A stretch of DNA of 64,000 nucleotides from Sphingosinicella sp. CPCC 101087 (GTDB lineage: Bacteria; Pseudomonadota; Alphaproteobacteria; Sphingomonadales; Sphingomonadaceae): assembly GCF_004151485.1 (NCBI RefSeq), contig NZ_SBFF01000002.1, forward strand, positions 248,001 through 312,000, in the 5' to 3' direction. The translations under genes were made by a program, and so were the position numbers. Positions 43,027 to 51,960 of the stretch are shown here, one piece after another. Position 1 is the first letter of the stretch, and every line of letters starts with the position of its first letter. The notes under the pieces are model-generated. The model was not told where the DNA came from. It saw only the letters and a list, made by a program, of their open reading frames with translations, and made no database searches.

Positions 43027-43779
43027 ATGCCCGCAGGGACAATCTGGACGCCTTATTGCGGCGCGGCCCCGCTGCCGGCCGAGCTATGGCAGCGGTGGAA
43101 CCTCGATCCCCTGCTGCTTGCCGTTCTGCTGGCCGCGGCGGCCGGCTATGCTCTCTCGACACGAACCTGGGCGCGGTCGCGGCGCATGCGCTTCGCTGCT
43201 GCGACGGCGCTGCTGCTGGTTCTGTTCGTTTCCCCCTTCTGCGCACTGACTTCGGCCCTCTTCTCGGCACGAGTCGTTCATCACGTCCTGCTGGTGACGA
43301 TTGTGGCGCCGCTGCTGGTCCGGTCCTTCCCGCTGGCGGCGCGGCCTGGCGCGCGCTCGGTCCTTGCAGCGACCACCGCCGCCCAAGCCATCGTCTTCTG
43401 GCTGTGGCACGCGCCACCGGTTTATGGATGGGCGCTGTCATCCGACGCCGCTTATTGGCTGATGCAAGCCAGCCTGCTCGCCGCTGCTGCCGCCTTCTGG
43501 GCGGCCATCCGCCGCGCCTCGGCGCCGGCTGCGTCCGCGGCCCTGCTCGCGACGATGGTGCAGATGGGCCTGCTCGGGGCGCTCATCACCTTCGCGCCCC
43601 GGGCGCTCTATGCACCCCATTTCGCTGCCACTGCGGGCTGGGGCTATTCGCCCCTCGAGGACCAGCAGCTTGCCGGGCTCATCATGTGGGCGCCGGCCGC
43701 CGCCCTCTACCTCGGCGCGGCCCTGCTGCTGCTCGCCCGGATGATCGGCCCCGATCCGGAACGGGCGCGCGCCGGATGA
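43027..43779 (+). CDS. ctaG: Cytochrome c oxidase assembly factor CtaG (caa3 type)
   Basis: This 250-residue membrane protein has about seven helices and the caa3-type CtaG motifs 'FVSPFCALTSALFSARVVHHVLL' (about 72-94), 'WLWHAPPVY' and 'GALITFAPRALYAPH'. It is the CtaG of Bacillus-like caa3 oxidases, unrelated to the Cox11-type copper chaperone also called CtaG. It starts the plus-strand oxidase block; cytochrome b561 follows by four bases. Confidence 0.88.
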   Translation: MPAGTIWTPYCGAAPLPAELWQRWNLDPLLLAVLLAAAAGYALSTRTWARSRRMRFAAATALLLVLFVSPFCALTSALFSARVVHHVLLVTIVAPLLVRSFPLAARPGARSVLAATTAAQAIVFWLWHAPPVYGWALSSDAAYWLMQASLLAAAAAFWAAIRRASAPAASAALLATMVQMGLLGALITFAPRALYAPHFAATAGWGYSPLEDQQLAGLIMWAPAAALYLGAALLLLARMIGPDPERARAG

Positions 43780-43783
43780 CCCT

Positions 43784-44443
43784 GTGATCGCGGCCCTGCG
43801 CGCCTGGGCGCGGCGCCATACCGAGCGAAGCCGCTACTCCCCGGTCGGCATCGTCTTTCACTGGGTTATGGCGGCCCTGGTCCTGTTTCAGCTCGGCTGG
43901 GGCTGGTATACCGGCTTCCTGGCGGCCGGCGGGGACAAGCTCGCCGCCTACCGAATCCACAGCGACGTCGGGCTGCTGATCCTCCTCCTCGCGATCGGAC
44001 GCTTCGCCTGGCGCCTGATCATTCCCGGGCCGATCAATGACGCCGACCTACCCGGCATCCAGAGCAAAATCGCCTACGCCACCCACTATGTCTTCTATAT
44101 CTGCTTCTTCGGTCTGCCCTTGAGCGGCTGGGCGATGTGGTCTGCGCTGGGCGAGAATGCTCCGCTGGCGATCGCCGGCCTCGTACCGTGGCCGGCGCTT
44201 CCGTTCGAGGAGCTCCCGAGTTCCCTGCAATGGGCGATCATGGACTATGCCGAGGACGTCCATCACCTGCTCGTCCTGACCCTTGCCGGCCTAGTTCCGC
44301 TCCACGTCGCGGCAGCGCTGAAGCATCATTTCTGGGATCGACACGACGTGCTCAGGGGAATGATTCCGGAGGTTCCGGACGAGGAATCGGGCCCCCAAGC
44401 GCCGAAGCATAAGCCGAGACCGATCGAATCTCGTCCGGCGTGA
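43784..44443 (+). CDS. Cytochrome b561-family diheme protein
   Basis: This 219-residue membrane protein has four TM helices with the heme-ligand histidines in 'SPVGIVFHWVMAALVL', 'YRIHSDVGLL', and the C-terminal 'DVHHLLVLTLAGLVPLHVAAALKHHF'. It would carry electrons between quinol and a periplasmic partner. It starts at GTG 43784. The Pro-rich C-terminal tail is encoded on DNA that also encodes, on the other strand, the conserved C-terminus of the diheme cytochrome c. Confidence 0.88.
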   Translation: MIAALRAWARRHTERSRYSPVGIVFHWVMAALVLFQLGWGWYTGFLAAGGDKLAAYRIHSDVGLLILLLAIGRFAWRLIIPGPINDADLPGIQSKIAYATHYVFYICFFGLPLSGWAMWSALGENAPLAIAGLVPWPALPFEELPSSLQWAIMDYAEDVHHLLVLTLAGLVPLHVAAALKHHFWDRHDVLRGMIPEVPDEESGPQAPKHKPRPIESRPA

Positions 44444-45056
44444 GCCGGCGGCTGATCCGCAGCATCAGATTTTCGGGATCGTTGCGCCGCTTGCCGGCCC
44501 GCCAGGCATCGAGCTGGGCCGCGAGGTAGGCGGCCGGCTGGCCGGCCAAGGGCGGGTTGCCCGCGCCGACGCCTTCACCGGACCGGCCGTGGCAGGCGGC
44601 GCAGGCGGGCAATCCCCGTGCCGGATCGCCCGAGCCGTATAGGGCCTGAGCCGGGAGGCCGGAGGCGGGGACGGCGGGAGCGGGGAGGGCGTCGCCCGGC
44701 GGCGGTACCGGCCTCGGCATTCGTGCATAGTGCAGCGATACGGCCTGCCGCTCGGCGGCGCTCAGTTGGCGCGCAATATATTCCATTTGGGAATGGCGGC
44801 GCAGGCCCGAAGCATAGCCCTCCATCTGGGCATCCAGATAGCCGACATCGAGCGCGGCGAGCCTCGGCGCGCCGGCGCCGTTGCCGCCGCCGTCGAGCCC
44901 GTGACAGGTGAAGCAGGCATTTTGGGCGCCGCTTCTCCCGCCGCTGAGCGCGATCAGCTCGCCCGATTCTGAAAAGGGATCGGGGGCGGGCCGATCGGCC
45001 GGCGCGCAGCCCCCGGCGAGGAGCAAGGCCGCGGACAGGAACCTGACCGGAATCAT
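44352..45056 (-). CDS. Diheme cytochrome c lipoprotein (cytochrome c4-like)
   Basis: This 234-residue lipoprotein has a signal ending LLAGG-C (Cys17), and two class I cytochrome c domains with 'CFTCH' (48-52) and 'CAACH' (152-156). Each is followed by the usual helix ('YLDAQMEGYASG', 'YLAAQLDAWRAGKR'). The tandem layout is that of cytochrome c4 or a c553. It would shuttle electrons between a quinol-linked or PQQ-linked donor and an oxidase. It is the only minus-strand gene in the oxidase block, and its 3' end overlaps the cytochrome b561 gene by 92 bases. Confidence 0.87.
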   Translation of the reverse strand: MIPVRFLSAALLLAGGCAPADRPAPDPFSESGELIALSGGRSGAQNACFTCHGLDGGGNGAGAPRLAALDVGYLDAQMEGYASGLRRHSQMEYIARQLSAAERQAVSLHYARMPRPVPPPGDALPAPAVPASGLPAQALYGSGDPARGLPACAACHGRSGEGVGAGNPPLAGQPAAYLAAQLDAWRAGKRRNDPENLMLRISRRLTPDEIRSVSAYASALGGPIPRPEPPESFP

Positions 45057-45121
45057 GGTTCGGGAACCACAGCCGGGCCACGTTGTTCCGTTCGGGAAAC
45101 CACCCGCCGAACAGGGAAAGC

Positions 45122-45493
45122 TTGAACTCCGCTTATACATTCCCGGCCGCCCTCCTGCTGCTGGCTGCCTGCAAGCCCCCGCCCGAAGGCCGCCACCATA
45201 TGCCGGAGGCGGATCCCGCGGCGGGCCGGGATGTGGTGCAGCGGGTCGGCTGTGCCAGCTGCCATGTCTTTCCGGACATCAGCTGGCCGCGCGGCGCGCT
45301 CGGGCCGAACCTCGGCGACTTTGCCGACCAGGGACTGATAGGCGGCCGGGTGCCGAACCGTCCGGACCTCCTCGCGGCCTTCGTGCGCGACGCGCCAGCT
45401 CTCATTCCCGGCACGACCATGCCGGCCATGCCGATCAGTGAAAGGGAGTCGCGCGATGTGGCCGCGTATCTCTACACCCTCCGGGATCGTTGA
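45122..45493 (+). CDS. Monoheme cytochrome c lipoprotein
   Basis: This 123-residue lipoprotein has a signal ending LLLAA-C (Cys17), heme motif 'CASCH' (44-48) and a distal Met in the C-terminal 'IPGTTMPAMPISERESRDVAAYLYTLR'. It starts at TTG 45122, with CAGGGAAAG just upstream. An earlier in-frame start (45083) would break the signal peptide. Its end overlaps the oxidase subunit II gene by 38 bases, suggesting it is a dedicated donor to that oxidase. Confidence 0.85.
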   Translation: MNSAYTFPAALLLLAACKPPPEGRHHMPEADPAAGRDVVQRVGCASCHVFPDISWPRGALGPNLGDFADQGLIGGRVPNRPDLLAAFVRDAPALIPGTTMPAMPISERESRDVAAYLYTLRDR

Positions 45494-46436
45494 AGGCCTC
45501 GCCGGCTGGCCGCCGCCGGTGCTGGACCCGGCAGGGCCTTATGCCGGGTCGGTCGCAGCGCTGAGCTGGGCGTTGATCGCCCTGGCGGCCGGCATCTTCC
45601 TGATCGTGCTCGCCGCCTTGTGGATCGCGCTTCGGGGCCGGGAGCGGCTTCGCGCGCGGCTCGGCGGCGAGCGCGCGATATGGATCGGCGGCGTGGTCTT
45701 CCCCGTCGTGGTCCTCACCGCGCTCCTGATCTGGGGCCTGACGCTCACGCGGAACCTCTCCGAACCGGCGGGCGGCCCGGAACTGCGGATGCGGGTGAGC
45801 GGCGAAATGTGGTGGTGGCGGGTTTCCTATCTCGACGGGAACGGCCGGGCGTTCATGCAGGACGCCAACGAGCTTCACATTCCGGTCGGCCGTACGATCG
45901 CGATCGAGCTGGTCTCACCCGACGTGATTCACAGCTTCTGGGTGCCGCAGCTCTCGGGCAAGCTCGACATGGTGCCCGGGCGCCGCAACCTCATCCGCAT
46001 ACAGGCCGATCGCCCCGGAACCTATGCCGGCATTTGCGCGGAATATTGCGGCGGTCCGCACGCGCTGATGGGTTTTCTCGTCGTCGCACATGCGCCGGAC
46101 GATTATGCGCGCTGGCTGGCCGCGCGCCGGGCGCCGCGCGCGGCGCCGCCGGACCGGCAGTCGGCACGCGGCGCGGCCCTGTTCGTCTCCGCAGGATGCG
46201 CCGCCTGCCACCGAATCGCCGGCACTCCCGCTAACGGCCAGGCGGGGCCCGACCTCACCCATGTCGGTTCGCGCCGCACGCTCGGGGCCGGAATCCTCCC
46301 CAACAATCGGGGCACGATGATCGGCTGGATCGGCAACAGCCAGGCGATCAAGCCCGGCAACCGGATGCCTCCCTATACCGTCCTCCCGGGTGAGGATCTG
46401 CAGGCGCTCGCGGCCTATCTCGAGGCGCAGCGGTGA
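45456..46436 (+). CDS. ctaC: Cytochrome c oxidase subunit II fused to cytochrome c (caa3 type)
   Basis: This 326-residue protein has two TM helices (about 35-60 and 75-97), a cupredoxin CuA domain and a C-terminal cytochrome c domain. The CuA ligands are His159 ('SPDVIHSFWVPQL'), Cys194, Cys198, His202 and Met205 in 'CAEYCGGPHALM'. The heme motif is 'CAACH' (248-252), with a later 'GNRMPPY' Met. This fusion defines caa3-like oxidases. AAAGGGAG precedes ATG 45456. Its stop overlaps the CoxI-III start (GTGA). Confidence 0.93.
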   Translation: MWPRISTPSGIVEGLAGWPPPVLDPAGPYAGSVAALSWALIALAAGIFLIVLAALWIALRGRERLRARLGGERAIWIGGVVFPVVVLTALLIWGLTLTRNLSEPAGGPELRMRVSGEMWWWRVSYLDGNGRAFMQDANELHIPVGRTIAIELVSPDVIHSFWVPQLSGKLDMVPGRRNLIRIQADRPGTYAGICAEYCGGPHALMGFLVVAHAPDDYARWLAARRAPRAAPPDRQSARGAALFVSAGCAACHRIAGTPANGQAGPDLTHVGSRRTLGAGILPNNRGTMIGWIGNSQAIKPGNRMPPYTVLPGEDLQALAAYLEAQR

Positions 46437-49012
46437 ACGCGTCCCGAACCTCGGGCGCGGTCCCGCCCGCCGCTTCGGTCTCCGAAACCGGTTTCGATCC
46501 CACCTTGTTCGATCGGTTTCCCACAAGCGGGGAGCGGCCCGAAGGCGAGCTCGGCGAGCTCGAGCATGTATGGCGGGCGCCGCGCGGCTGGGGGCTGCTC
46601 ACGGTCGTAAACAACAATTATGTCGGGATCTTCTATGTAGGCGCCGCTTTCCTCTTCTTCCTGCTCGCCGGCATTCTCGCATTGGTCATGCGCGTCCAGC
46701 TTGCGCTGCCGCTGAACGGCGTGCTGCCGCAGGAGACGTACAACCAATTCTTCACCATGCACGGCACGGTGATGATGTTCCTGTTCGCCGTGCCTGCGGT
46801 CGAGGCGCTCGGCGTATTGCTGCTGCCGCAAATGCTGGCGGCGCGGGACCTGCCTTTTCCGCGTCTTTCCGCCTATGCCTTCTGGGCCTATCTGGTCGGC
46901 GGCCTCGCTTTCTTCGCCTCGATCTTCGTCGGGCTTGCGCCGAACGGCGGCTGGTTCATGTATCCGCCGCTGACGAGCACCGCTTACTCGCCCGGGATCA
47001 ACGCCGATTTCTGGTTGCTCGGAATCGGATTTATCGAGATCTCCGCAATCGCCGGGGCGATCGAGATCATCGTCGGCGTGCTCAAGACCCGGGCACCGGG
47101 CATGAGCCTGGACAAGATGCCGATCTTCGCCTGGGCAATGCTGGTCTTCGCCGGCATGATCATCATCGCTTTTCCGGCGGTGATCTTCGGCACGCTCGCT
47201 CTCGAGCTCGAGCGGGCGCTGAATTGGCCGTTCTTCGATCCGACGCGGGGCGGCGATCCGCTATTGTGGCAGCATCTGTTCTGGTTCTTCGGTCATCCGG
47301 AGGTCTACATCATCTTCCTCCCCGCCGCCGGCCTCGTGTCGATGATGGTGGCGGCGCTGTCCCGCACGCCCCTCGTCGGATACCGGCTCGTGGTGCTGGC
47401 GCTGGTAGCTACCGCCTTCATCAGTTTCGGCGTCTGGGCACATCACATGTTCGCCGTCGGCATGCCGCGCCTTTCGGTCGGCTTCTTTTCGGCGGCGAGC
47501 ATGGCGGTGAGCGTGCCGGCGGGGATCCAAGTTTTCGCCTGGATCGCCACATTGAGCGTCGGGCGTCCACGCTACCAGACACCGACCTTGTTCCTGGTCG
47601 GCGGTCTCGTCACCTTTGTCCTGGGCGGCCTTACCGGAGTCATGGTGGCGATGGTGCCCTTCGACTGGCAGGTGCACGACAGCTACTTCATCGTCGCCCA
47701 CCTTCACTATGTCCTGATCGGCGGGATGGTGTTTCCGATGTTCGCCGGCTTCTATTATTGGACGCCGATGATGAGCCGGCGCCCGCTGTCGGAACGGCTC
47801 GGCAAATGGGTGTTCTGGCTGATGTTCGCGGGCATGCAGGTGACCTTCCTGCCCATGCACCTCACCGGATTCATGGGCATGCCCCGGCGTGTATACACCT
47901 ACCTTCCGGGCCGTGACTGGGAGATCACCAACATGATTTCAACGGTCGGCGCGTTCATGCTCGCCGCCGGCATCCTCATCTTCCTGGTCGACCTCATCCG
48001 CAATTTCCGCTTTGCCGCCGAGGGCAATGCCGGCAACGTCTATGGCGGTGGCACGCTCGAGTGGCTGCCGACCGGCCTCTACTCGACGCGCAGCATACCG
48101 TTGGTCACCAGCCGCGAGCCCCTGTGGGACCGCCCGGGCCTTTCGCGCGAGGTGGAGGAGGGGCGCTACTTCCTGCCCGGCTCGGCGACCGGCAATCGCG
48201 AAACGATCATCACCAGTCCGCTGAGGGCCGAGCCGCAATATCTCCAGATCATGCCCGGGCCTTCGGTCTGGCCGCTGCTTTCGGCCATCTTCACCGCGGG
48301 CTTCTTCCTGCTGCTGACGGTCCAGGCCTATCTGGTCGGAGTCGTCAGCGGCCTGGTTGCCATCTGGTGCATGATCCGATGGCTGTGGGAGACCGATCGG
48401 CCGGTAAGGCCGCCCACAGCGGACATCGGCGCAGGCATCGAGGTTCCGACCTACGTCACCGGACCATCGACCCACGGTTGGTGGGCCATGGTCGTGCTCC
48501 AGATCGTCATCGGCATGATCTTCCTGATGGCCGCCTTCTCCTATCTTTATCTCTACGGCGTTCACACCTCCTTCTGGACCGCGCCGCCGGCGCCTTCATG
48601 GCTCGCATTGCTGCTGCCGCTCTACGGAGCGGGAATGGGTCTCGCCTGGCTGGCGCGGGTGCTGCTGGCCCGGCGACGGTCGACCCTCTGGTCGCCGGCG
48701 ACGGCCCTGCTGTTCGGCGCCGCGTCACTGCTCACCGGTTTCGTCCTGGATTGCTTGAGCTGGCGCTGGTCCGGCCTCGACCCGGAGGCGAGCGGGCAGG
48801 GTGCCACCGTCTACGGCCTGCTGGCCATCCAGGGCTTCGTCACCGGTGTCGCGGTCCTGATCGCGCTCTACGTGGCGGCCCGCAACAGCCGCGGGCTGGT
48901 CACGCGGCCGCGCAACAACAGCTTCGACCTCGCTGTCCTGTTCCTGATCTACACCGGCGCGCAAGGCGTGCTCGGCGCCGCTCTGGTACGACTCTTCCCG
49001 GGTGCGGTCTGA
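46433..49012 (+). CDS. ctaD: Cytochrome c oxidase subunits I and III fused
   Basis: This 859-residue protein has a 12-helix heme-copper core (about 55-560) and a seven-helix CoxIII-like C-terminus (about 615-858). Heme and CuB ligands are seen in 'FFTMHGTVMMF', 'FFGHPEVYIIFLP' (including the A-family Glu and cross-linked Tyr), 'VWAHHMFAVG' and 'DSYFIVAHLHYVL'. The K-channel motif reads 'VPAGIQVFAW': the usual Lys is Gln366. The D-channel Asp is kept ('ARDLPFPRL') but its asparagines are not. No separate subunit III or IV gene follows. It starts at GTG. Confidence 0.93.
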   Translation: MNASRTSGAVPPAASVSETGFDPTLFDRFPTSGERPEGELGELEHVWRAPRGWGLLTVVNNNYVGIFYVGAAFLFFLLAGILALVMRVQLALPLNGVLPQETYNQFFTMHGTVMMFLFAVPAVEALGVLLLPQMLAARDLPFPRLSAYAFWAYLVGGLAFFASIFVGLAPNGGWFMYPPLTSTAYSPGINADFWLLGIGFIEISAIAGAIEIIVGVLKTRAPGMSLDKMPIFAWAMLVFAGMIIIAFPAVIFGTLALELERALNWPFFDPTRGGDPLLWQHLFWFFGHPEVYIIFLPAAGLVSMMVAALSRTPLVGYRLVVLALVATAFISFGVWAHHMFAVGMPRLSVGFFSAASMAVSVPAGIQVFAWIATLSVGRPRYQTPTLFLVGGLVTFVLGGLTGVMVAMVPFDWQVHDSYFIVAHLHYVLIGGMVFPMFAGFYYWTPMMSRRPLSERLGKWVFWLMFAGMQVTFLPMHLTGFMGMPRRVYTYLPGRDWEITNMISTVGAFMLAAGILIFLVDLIRNFRFAAEGNAGNVYGGGTLEWLPTGLYSTRSIPLVTSREPLWDRPGLSREVEEGRYFLPGSATGNRETIITSPLRAEPQYLQIMPGPSVWPLLSAIFTAGFFLLLTVQAYLVGVVSGLVAIWCMIRWLWETDRPVRPPTADIGAGIEVPTYVTGPSTHGWWAMVVLQIVIGMIFLMAAFSYLYLYGVHTSFWTAPPAPSWLALLLPLYGAGMGLAWLARVLLARRRSTLWSPATALLFGAASLLTGFVLDCLSWRWSGLDPEASGQGATVYGLLAIQGFVTGVAVLIALYVAARNSRGLVTRPRNNSFDLAVLFLIYTGAQGVLGAALVRLFPGAV

Positions 49013-49013
49013 A

Positions 49014-49307
49014 ATGCGCGCCTGGCTTCTCCTGCTCGGTGGAATGCTGGTCTGGACGATCCACTTCTTCGTCCTCTACGGACTCGGCAGCCTGTTCGGC
49101 ACGACCCCCACGGCGCGGATCGGGACGCTGCTGGTCACGCTCGCCTGCCTCGCCGCGAACCTCGCCATTCTCGTCACGTGCATGCGTATCGCGCGCACTG
49201 CCGACCGCGAGTCGGTGCTCGGCTGGCCCGCCCGGCTGGGCGCTCCGGTCGCCGTCCTGTCGATCGTCTCCGTCGCGTGGCAGGCCTTTCCCGCCCTGTT
49301 CACCTGA
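49014..49307 (+). CDS. Small membrane protein of the oxidase operon
   Basis: This 97-residue protein has three hydrophobic helices ('WLLLLGGMLVWTIHFFVLYGLGSL', 'IGTLLVTLACLAANLAILVTCM', 'LGAPVAVLSIVSVAWQAFPAL'; these are segments around 3-26, 35-56 and 78-98). ATG 49014 follows the CoxI-III stop by one base. Small proteins of this type recur at the end of caa3 operons, where they may stabilise the complex. I do not know a name. Confidence 0.75.
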   Translation: MRAWLLLLGGMLVWTIHFFVLYGLGSLFGTTPTARIGTLLVTLACLAANLAILVTCMRIARTADRESVLGWPARLGAPVAVLSIVSVAWQAFPALFT

Positions 49308-49341
49308 TCCGGTGCCGACGATCAGATCCATAGCGCGCGCA

Positions 49342-49560
49342 TCAGCGGCGGCGCCGCTCCGCGTCCCACTCCTCCCGCGTCATGCACACTTCCTGGCGAC
49401 GGAAGCGCTCGCCGAGCCGCTCGGAGGGAACGAGCCTGCGCCTGCAGATCGCTTGTTCATCCTGCTCCGGCTCTTCCTGGCGGGGCGTTTCGGCGCTCGT
49501 TTCGGTAGCGGGCGCCGTCGGGACGGTGAGAAGCAAGGCGGACAGAAGCAGATCGACCAT
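49342..49560 (-). CDS. Small secreted protein with two cysteines
   Basis: This 72-residue protein has a short signal-like N-terminus ('MVDLLLSALLLTVPTAPA'), an acidic linker and a C-terminal basic motif 'ICRRRLVPSERLGERFRRQE' followed by 'VCMTREEWDAERRRR'. The Cys pair and the 'VCMTREEWD' ending recur in small periplasmic proteins of sphingomonads that I cannot name. The two cysteines may form a disulfide. It is convergent with the oxidase operon. Confidence 0.65.
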   Translation of the reverse strand: MVDLLLSALLLTVPTAPATETSAETPRQEEPEQDEQAICRRRLVPSERLGERFRRQEVCMTREEWDAERRRR

Positions 49561-49815
49561 AAGCGTCCTCCACGATCAAAGCCTGAGCAGACAGATCTCG
49601 CCGCAGCCGGCGGCGGTCGCCGTAGAAACCGCAGCCCGGAGGGTTCGCAAATCTCGTAAATGCCGCAAGTGCGAACCGCGGATTCCGCGCGAAATGTTCA
49701 CCCGGATCATGCGACGCGGCATCCCTGTTTCTTGCGCCTGAATCCCCCCGGCCTTACGATCGGCCGTCGCTCAAATTACCGGCTTCGATCCGGTGCAGCA
49801 ACAGGAGGCGTCTCC

Positions 49816-51237
49816 GTGTCATGCCGCCTTTCATATTCCCGCTTCCTGCCGTTCCTCGGTCCCCTGTTTCTGGCCATGACGTCGCTTGCGCTCGCCGGTT
49901 CGGCTTCGGCGGCGGCCACGCAGGCGTCCGGCGCGCCTAGCGAAACGATCGCGTTCGTCGGGGTGAATGTGGTCCCGATGGATTCCGAGCGGGTGCTTGA
50001 AGATTACACGGTCATCGTTCGCGAAGGCCGGATCATCGCAGTCGCGCCGCGGCGAACGGCGGAGCTCCCCGACGGCACGCGTCGGATCGACGGCACCGGC
50101 CGCTGGCTGCTGCCGGGCCTCGCCGAGATGCACGGGCATGTGCCGGGACCGCGCGATCCGGACTATGCCGAGAACGTCCTGTTCCTCTACGTCGCAAACG
50201 GGGTCACGACGGTGCGGAACATGGCAGGGCATCCCTCCCATCCCGCCCTTCGCGACCGCATAGCACGCGGCGACCTGATCGGCCCGACCCTGCACGTCGC
50301 CAGCCCCTGGCTCGGCCCGGATGTGGCGGGAACGCCGGAGGGTGCCCGGGCGGCGGTGCGGCACCATCGCGCGGCCGGATTCGACCTCCTGAAGATCGGC
50401 AGCCTCACGCGCGATGCCTATCCGGCCATGGCCGAAACAGCGCATGAGATCGGCATGCCGTTCGGTGGCCACATTCCTGCGGACGTCGGGCTTGTCGGTG
50501 CACTCGACGCGAGGCAGTCCTCGATCGATCATCTCGATCGGTATGTCGAGTATCTGGTGCCGGAAGATCGCCGACCCGACGGGGAGGATTCCGGTTTCTT
50601 CGGCAGCCGCTGGATCCACCTGGTCGACGAAGGACGGCTCGAGGAAGCGGTGGCCCGTACCCTGGCCGCCGGGACATGGAACGTCCCGACCTTGAGCCTG
50701 GTCGAGCATCTCGCCTCGCCGGAGTCCGGCGATGCGATGATCCGGCGCCCGGAGATGCGTTACATGCCTCGGCGCGTGCTGGACGGCTGGGTGCGCGCCA
50801 AGCAGGAATTCTCGGCACGCGAGGACTTCCAGCCCGACGCGACGCGGGCTTTGGTGGAGTTGCGGCGACGGCTCGTTCGGGCGCTGCACTCAGCCGGCGC
50901 GCCGATCGCCTTGGGGTCCGATGCGCCGCAATTCTTCAACGTGCCCGGCTTCTCGATTCACCACGAGATGCGGATGATGGCCGCGGCCGGACTCAGTCCG
51001 TTCGAGGTGCTGGCGACCGGCACGCGCGATGCGGCCCGCTATTTCGGCACGCCGGACGCGTTCGGGACGATCGCGCCGGGACGAAGCGCCGACATGATCC
51101 TCCTAGAGGCGAACCCGCTGGAGGACCTGGCGAACGTGGAGCGCCGCGCGGGCGTGATGGTGCGCGGGCGGTGGCTGCCGGAAGAGGAGATACAGGCCGG
51201 GCTCGAGAGGATTGCCGCGCAGGCTGCCGGGGAATGA
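49816..51237 (+). CDS. Secreted amidohydrolase-family protein (imidazolonepropionase/prolidase-like)
   Basis: This 473-residue metallohydrolase has a signal peptide (about 1-33, ending SASAAA) and a composite amidohydrolase fold. Metal-site motifs are 'EMHGHVP' (His106, His108), 'DLLKIG' with a possible carboxylated Lys, 'FGGHIP', 'SIDHL' and 'LGSDAPQFF' with the catalytic Asp. The C-terminus 'GTIAPGRSADMILLEANPLEDL' is typical of this subfamily, some members of which hydrolyse dipeptides. GTG 49816 has AGGAGG about seven bases upstream. Earlier in-frame codons lack such a site. Confidence 0.85.
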   Translation: MSCRLSYSRFLPFLGPLFLAMTSLALAGSASAAATQASGAPSETIAFVGVNVVPMDSERVLEDYTVIVREGRIIAVAPRRTAELPDGTRRIDGTGRWLLPGLAEMHGHVPGPRDPDYAENVLFLYVANGVTTVRNMAGHPSHPALRDRIARGDLIGPTLHVASPWLGPDVAGTPEGARAAVRHHRAAGFDLLKIGSLTRDAYPAMAETAHEIGMPFGGHIPADVGLVGALDARQSSIDHLDRYVEYLVPEDRRPDGEDSGFFGSRWIHLVDEGRLEEAVARTLAAGTWNVPTLSLVEHLASPESGDAMIRRPEMRYMPRRVLDGWVRAKQEFSAREDFQPDATRALVELRRRLVRALHSAGAPIALGSDAPQFFNVPGFSIHHEMRMMAAAGLSPFEVLATGTRDAARYFGTPDAFGTIAPGRSADMILLEANPLEDLANVERRAGVMVRGRWLPEEEIQAGLERIAAQAAGE

Positions 51238-51258
51238 AGGCGGCAATGCTCGCCCCGT

Positions 51259-51960
51259 TCAGGCATAGGCTACCCAGCCTCGCCAGGTGAACGCGGCGAA
51301 GAACATCGATACGTCGGAGAAGCCGGCATCCCGCATGACCGCCTCATCCTGTTCGGGGTTGAGCAGACTCAGGCTGGCGTCGACCGCCGCCCGGGCGCTG
51401 TGTGCATGTTCGACCTCCGCGCCCGAAGCGATGGCGTAAGCCGCATATCGTTGCAGCCAAAGCGCGCGATCCTCGCCCTCCTGGGGAAAGCTGGAATGCG
51501 CAGCCACGAAAGGCGCGCCGGGTCTGAGCCGGCGCCGGGTCTCGAGAAGCGTGCGCTGACGTTCCGCTGCGTCGAGAAAGTGGAGGGTCAGCAGGCAGGT
51601 CGCCGCGTCGAAGGGGCCTTCGGGCGCATTGTCGATATAGCCTTCGACGAGCTGGACGCGCGCGCCCAGCGCGCCGAGCCCCTTTTCGGCCAGCTTCAGC
51701 ATCTCCGCCGAAGGATCGACGCCGACGAAGGTCCAGTCGGGGTGGGCCAGTGCCAAAGCCTTCAGCTCGAGCCCGCCGCCGGCGCCGAGGACGAGCACCT
51801 TTGCGTCCCGCGGTGCACGCTCGGCCAGAAGGATTCCGGTCATGCGGTGGATCGCTTCGAATCCGGGCACGAAGCGCCGGGGGCCCTCGGCGTAGCGGCT
51901 TACCGCCTCGGGATCGGAAAAGGTGTCGAGGAAATATTGCGGGCCAATCTCAGCCGGCAT
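51259..51960 (-). CDS. Class I SAM-dependent methyltransferase
   Basis: This 233-residue protein has SAM motif I '[20 protein letters not shown]' , then '[10 protein letters not shown]' and '[13 protein letters not shown]'. This is the methyltransferase 12/25 type often annotated as tRNA-cmo5U or ubiquinone methyltransferase-like; the substrate is unclear. ATG 51960 has GGAG seven bases upstream, and a further ATG at 51966 is too close to that site. It overlaps the end of the Rrf2 gene by 11 bases, so both are in one operon. Confidence 0.85.
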   Translation of the reverse strand: MPAEIGPQYFLDTFSDPEAVSRYAEGPRRFVPGFEAIHRMTGILLAERAPRDAKVLVLGAGGGLELKALALAHPDWTFVGVDPSAEMLKLAEKGLGALGARVQLVEGYIDNAPEGPFDAATCLLTLHFLDAAERQRTLLETRRRLRPGAPFVAAHSSFPQEGEDRALWLQRYAAYAIASGAEVEHAHSARAAVDASLSLLNPEQDEAVMRDAGFSDVSMFFAAFTWRGWVAYA

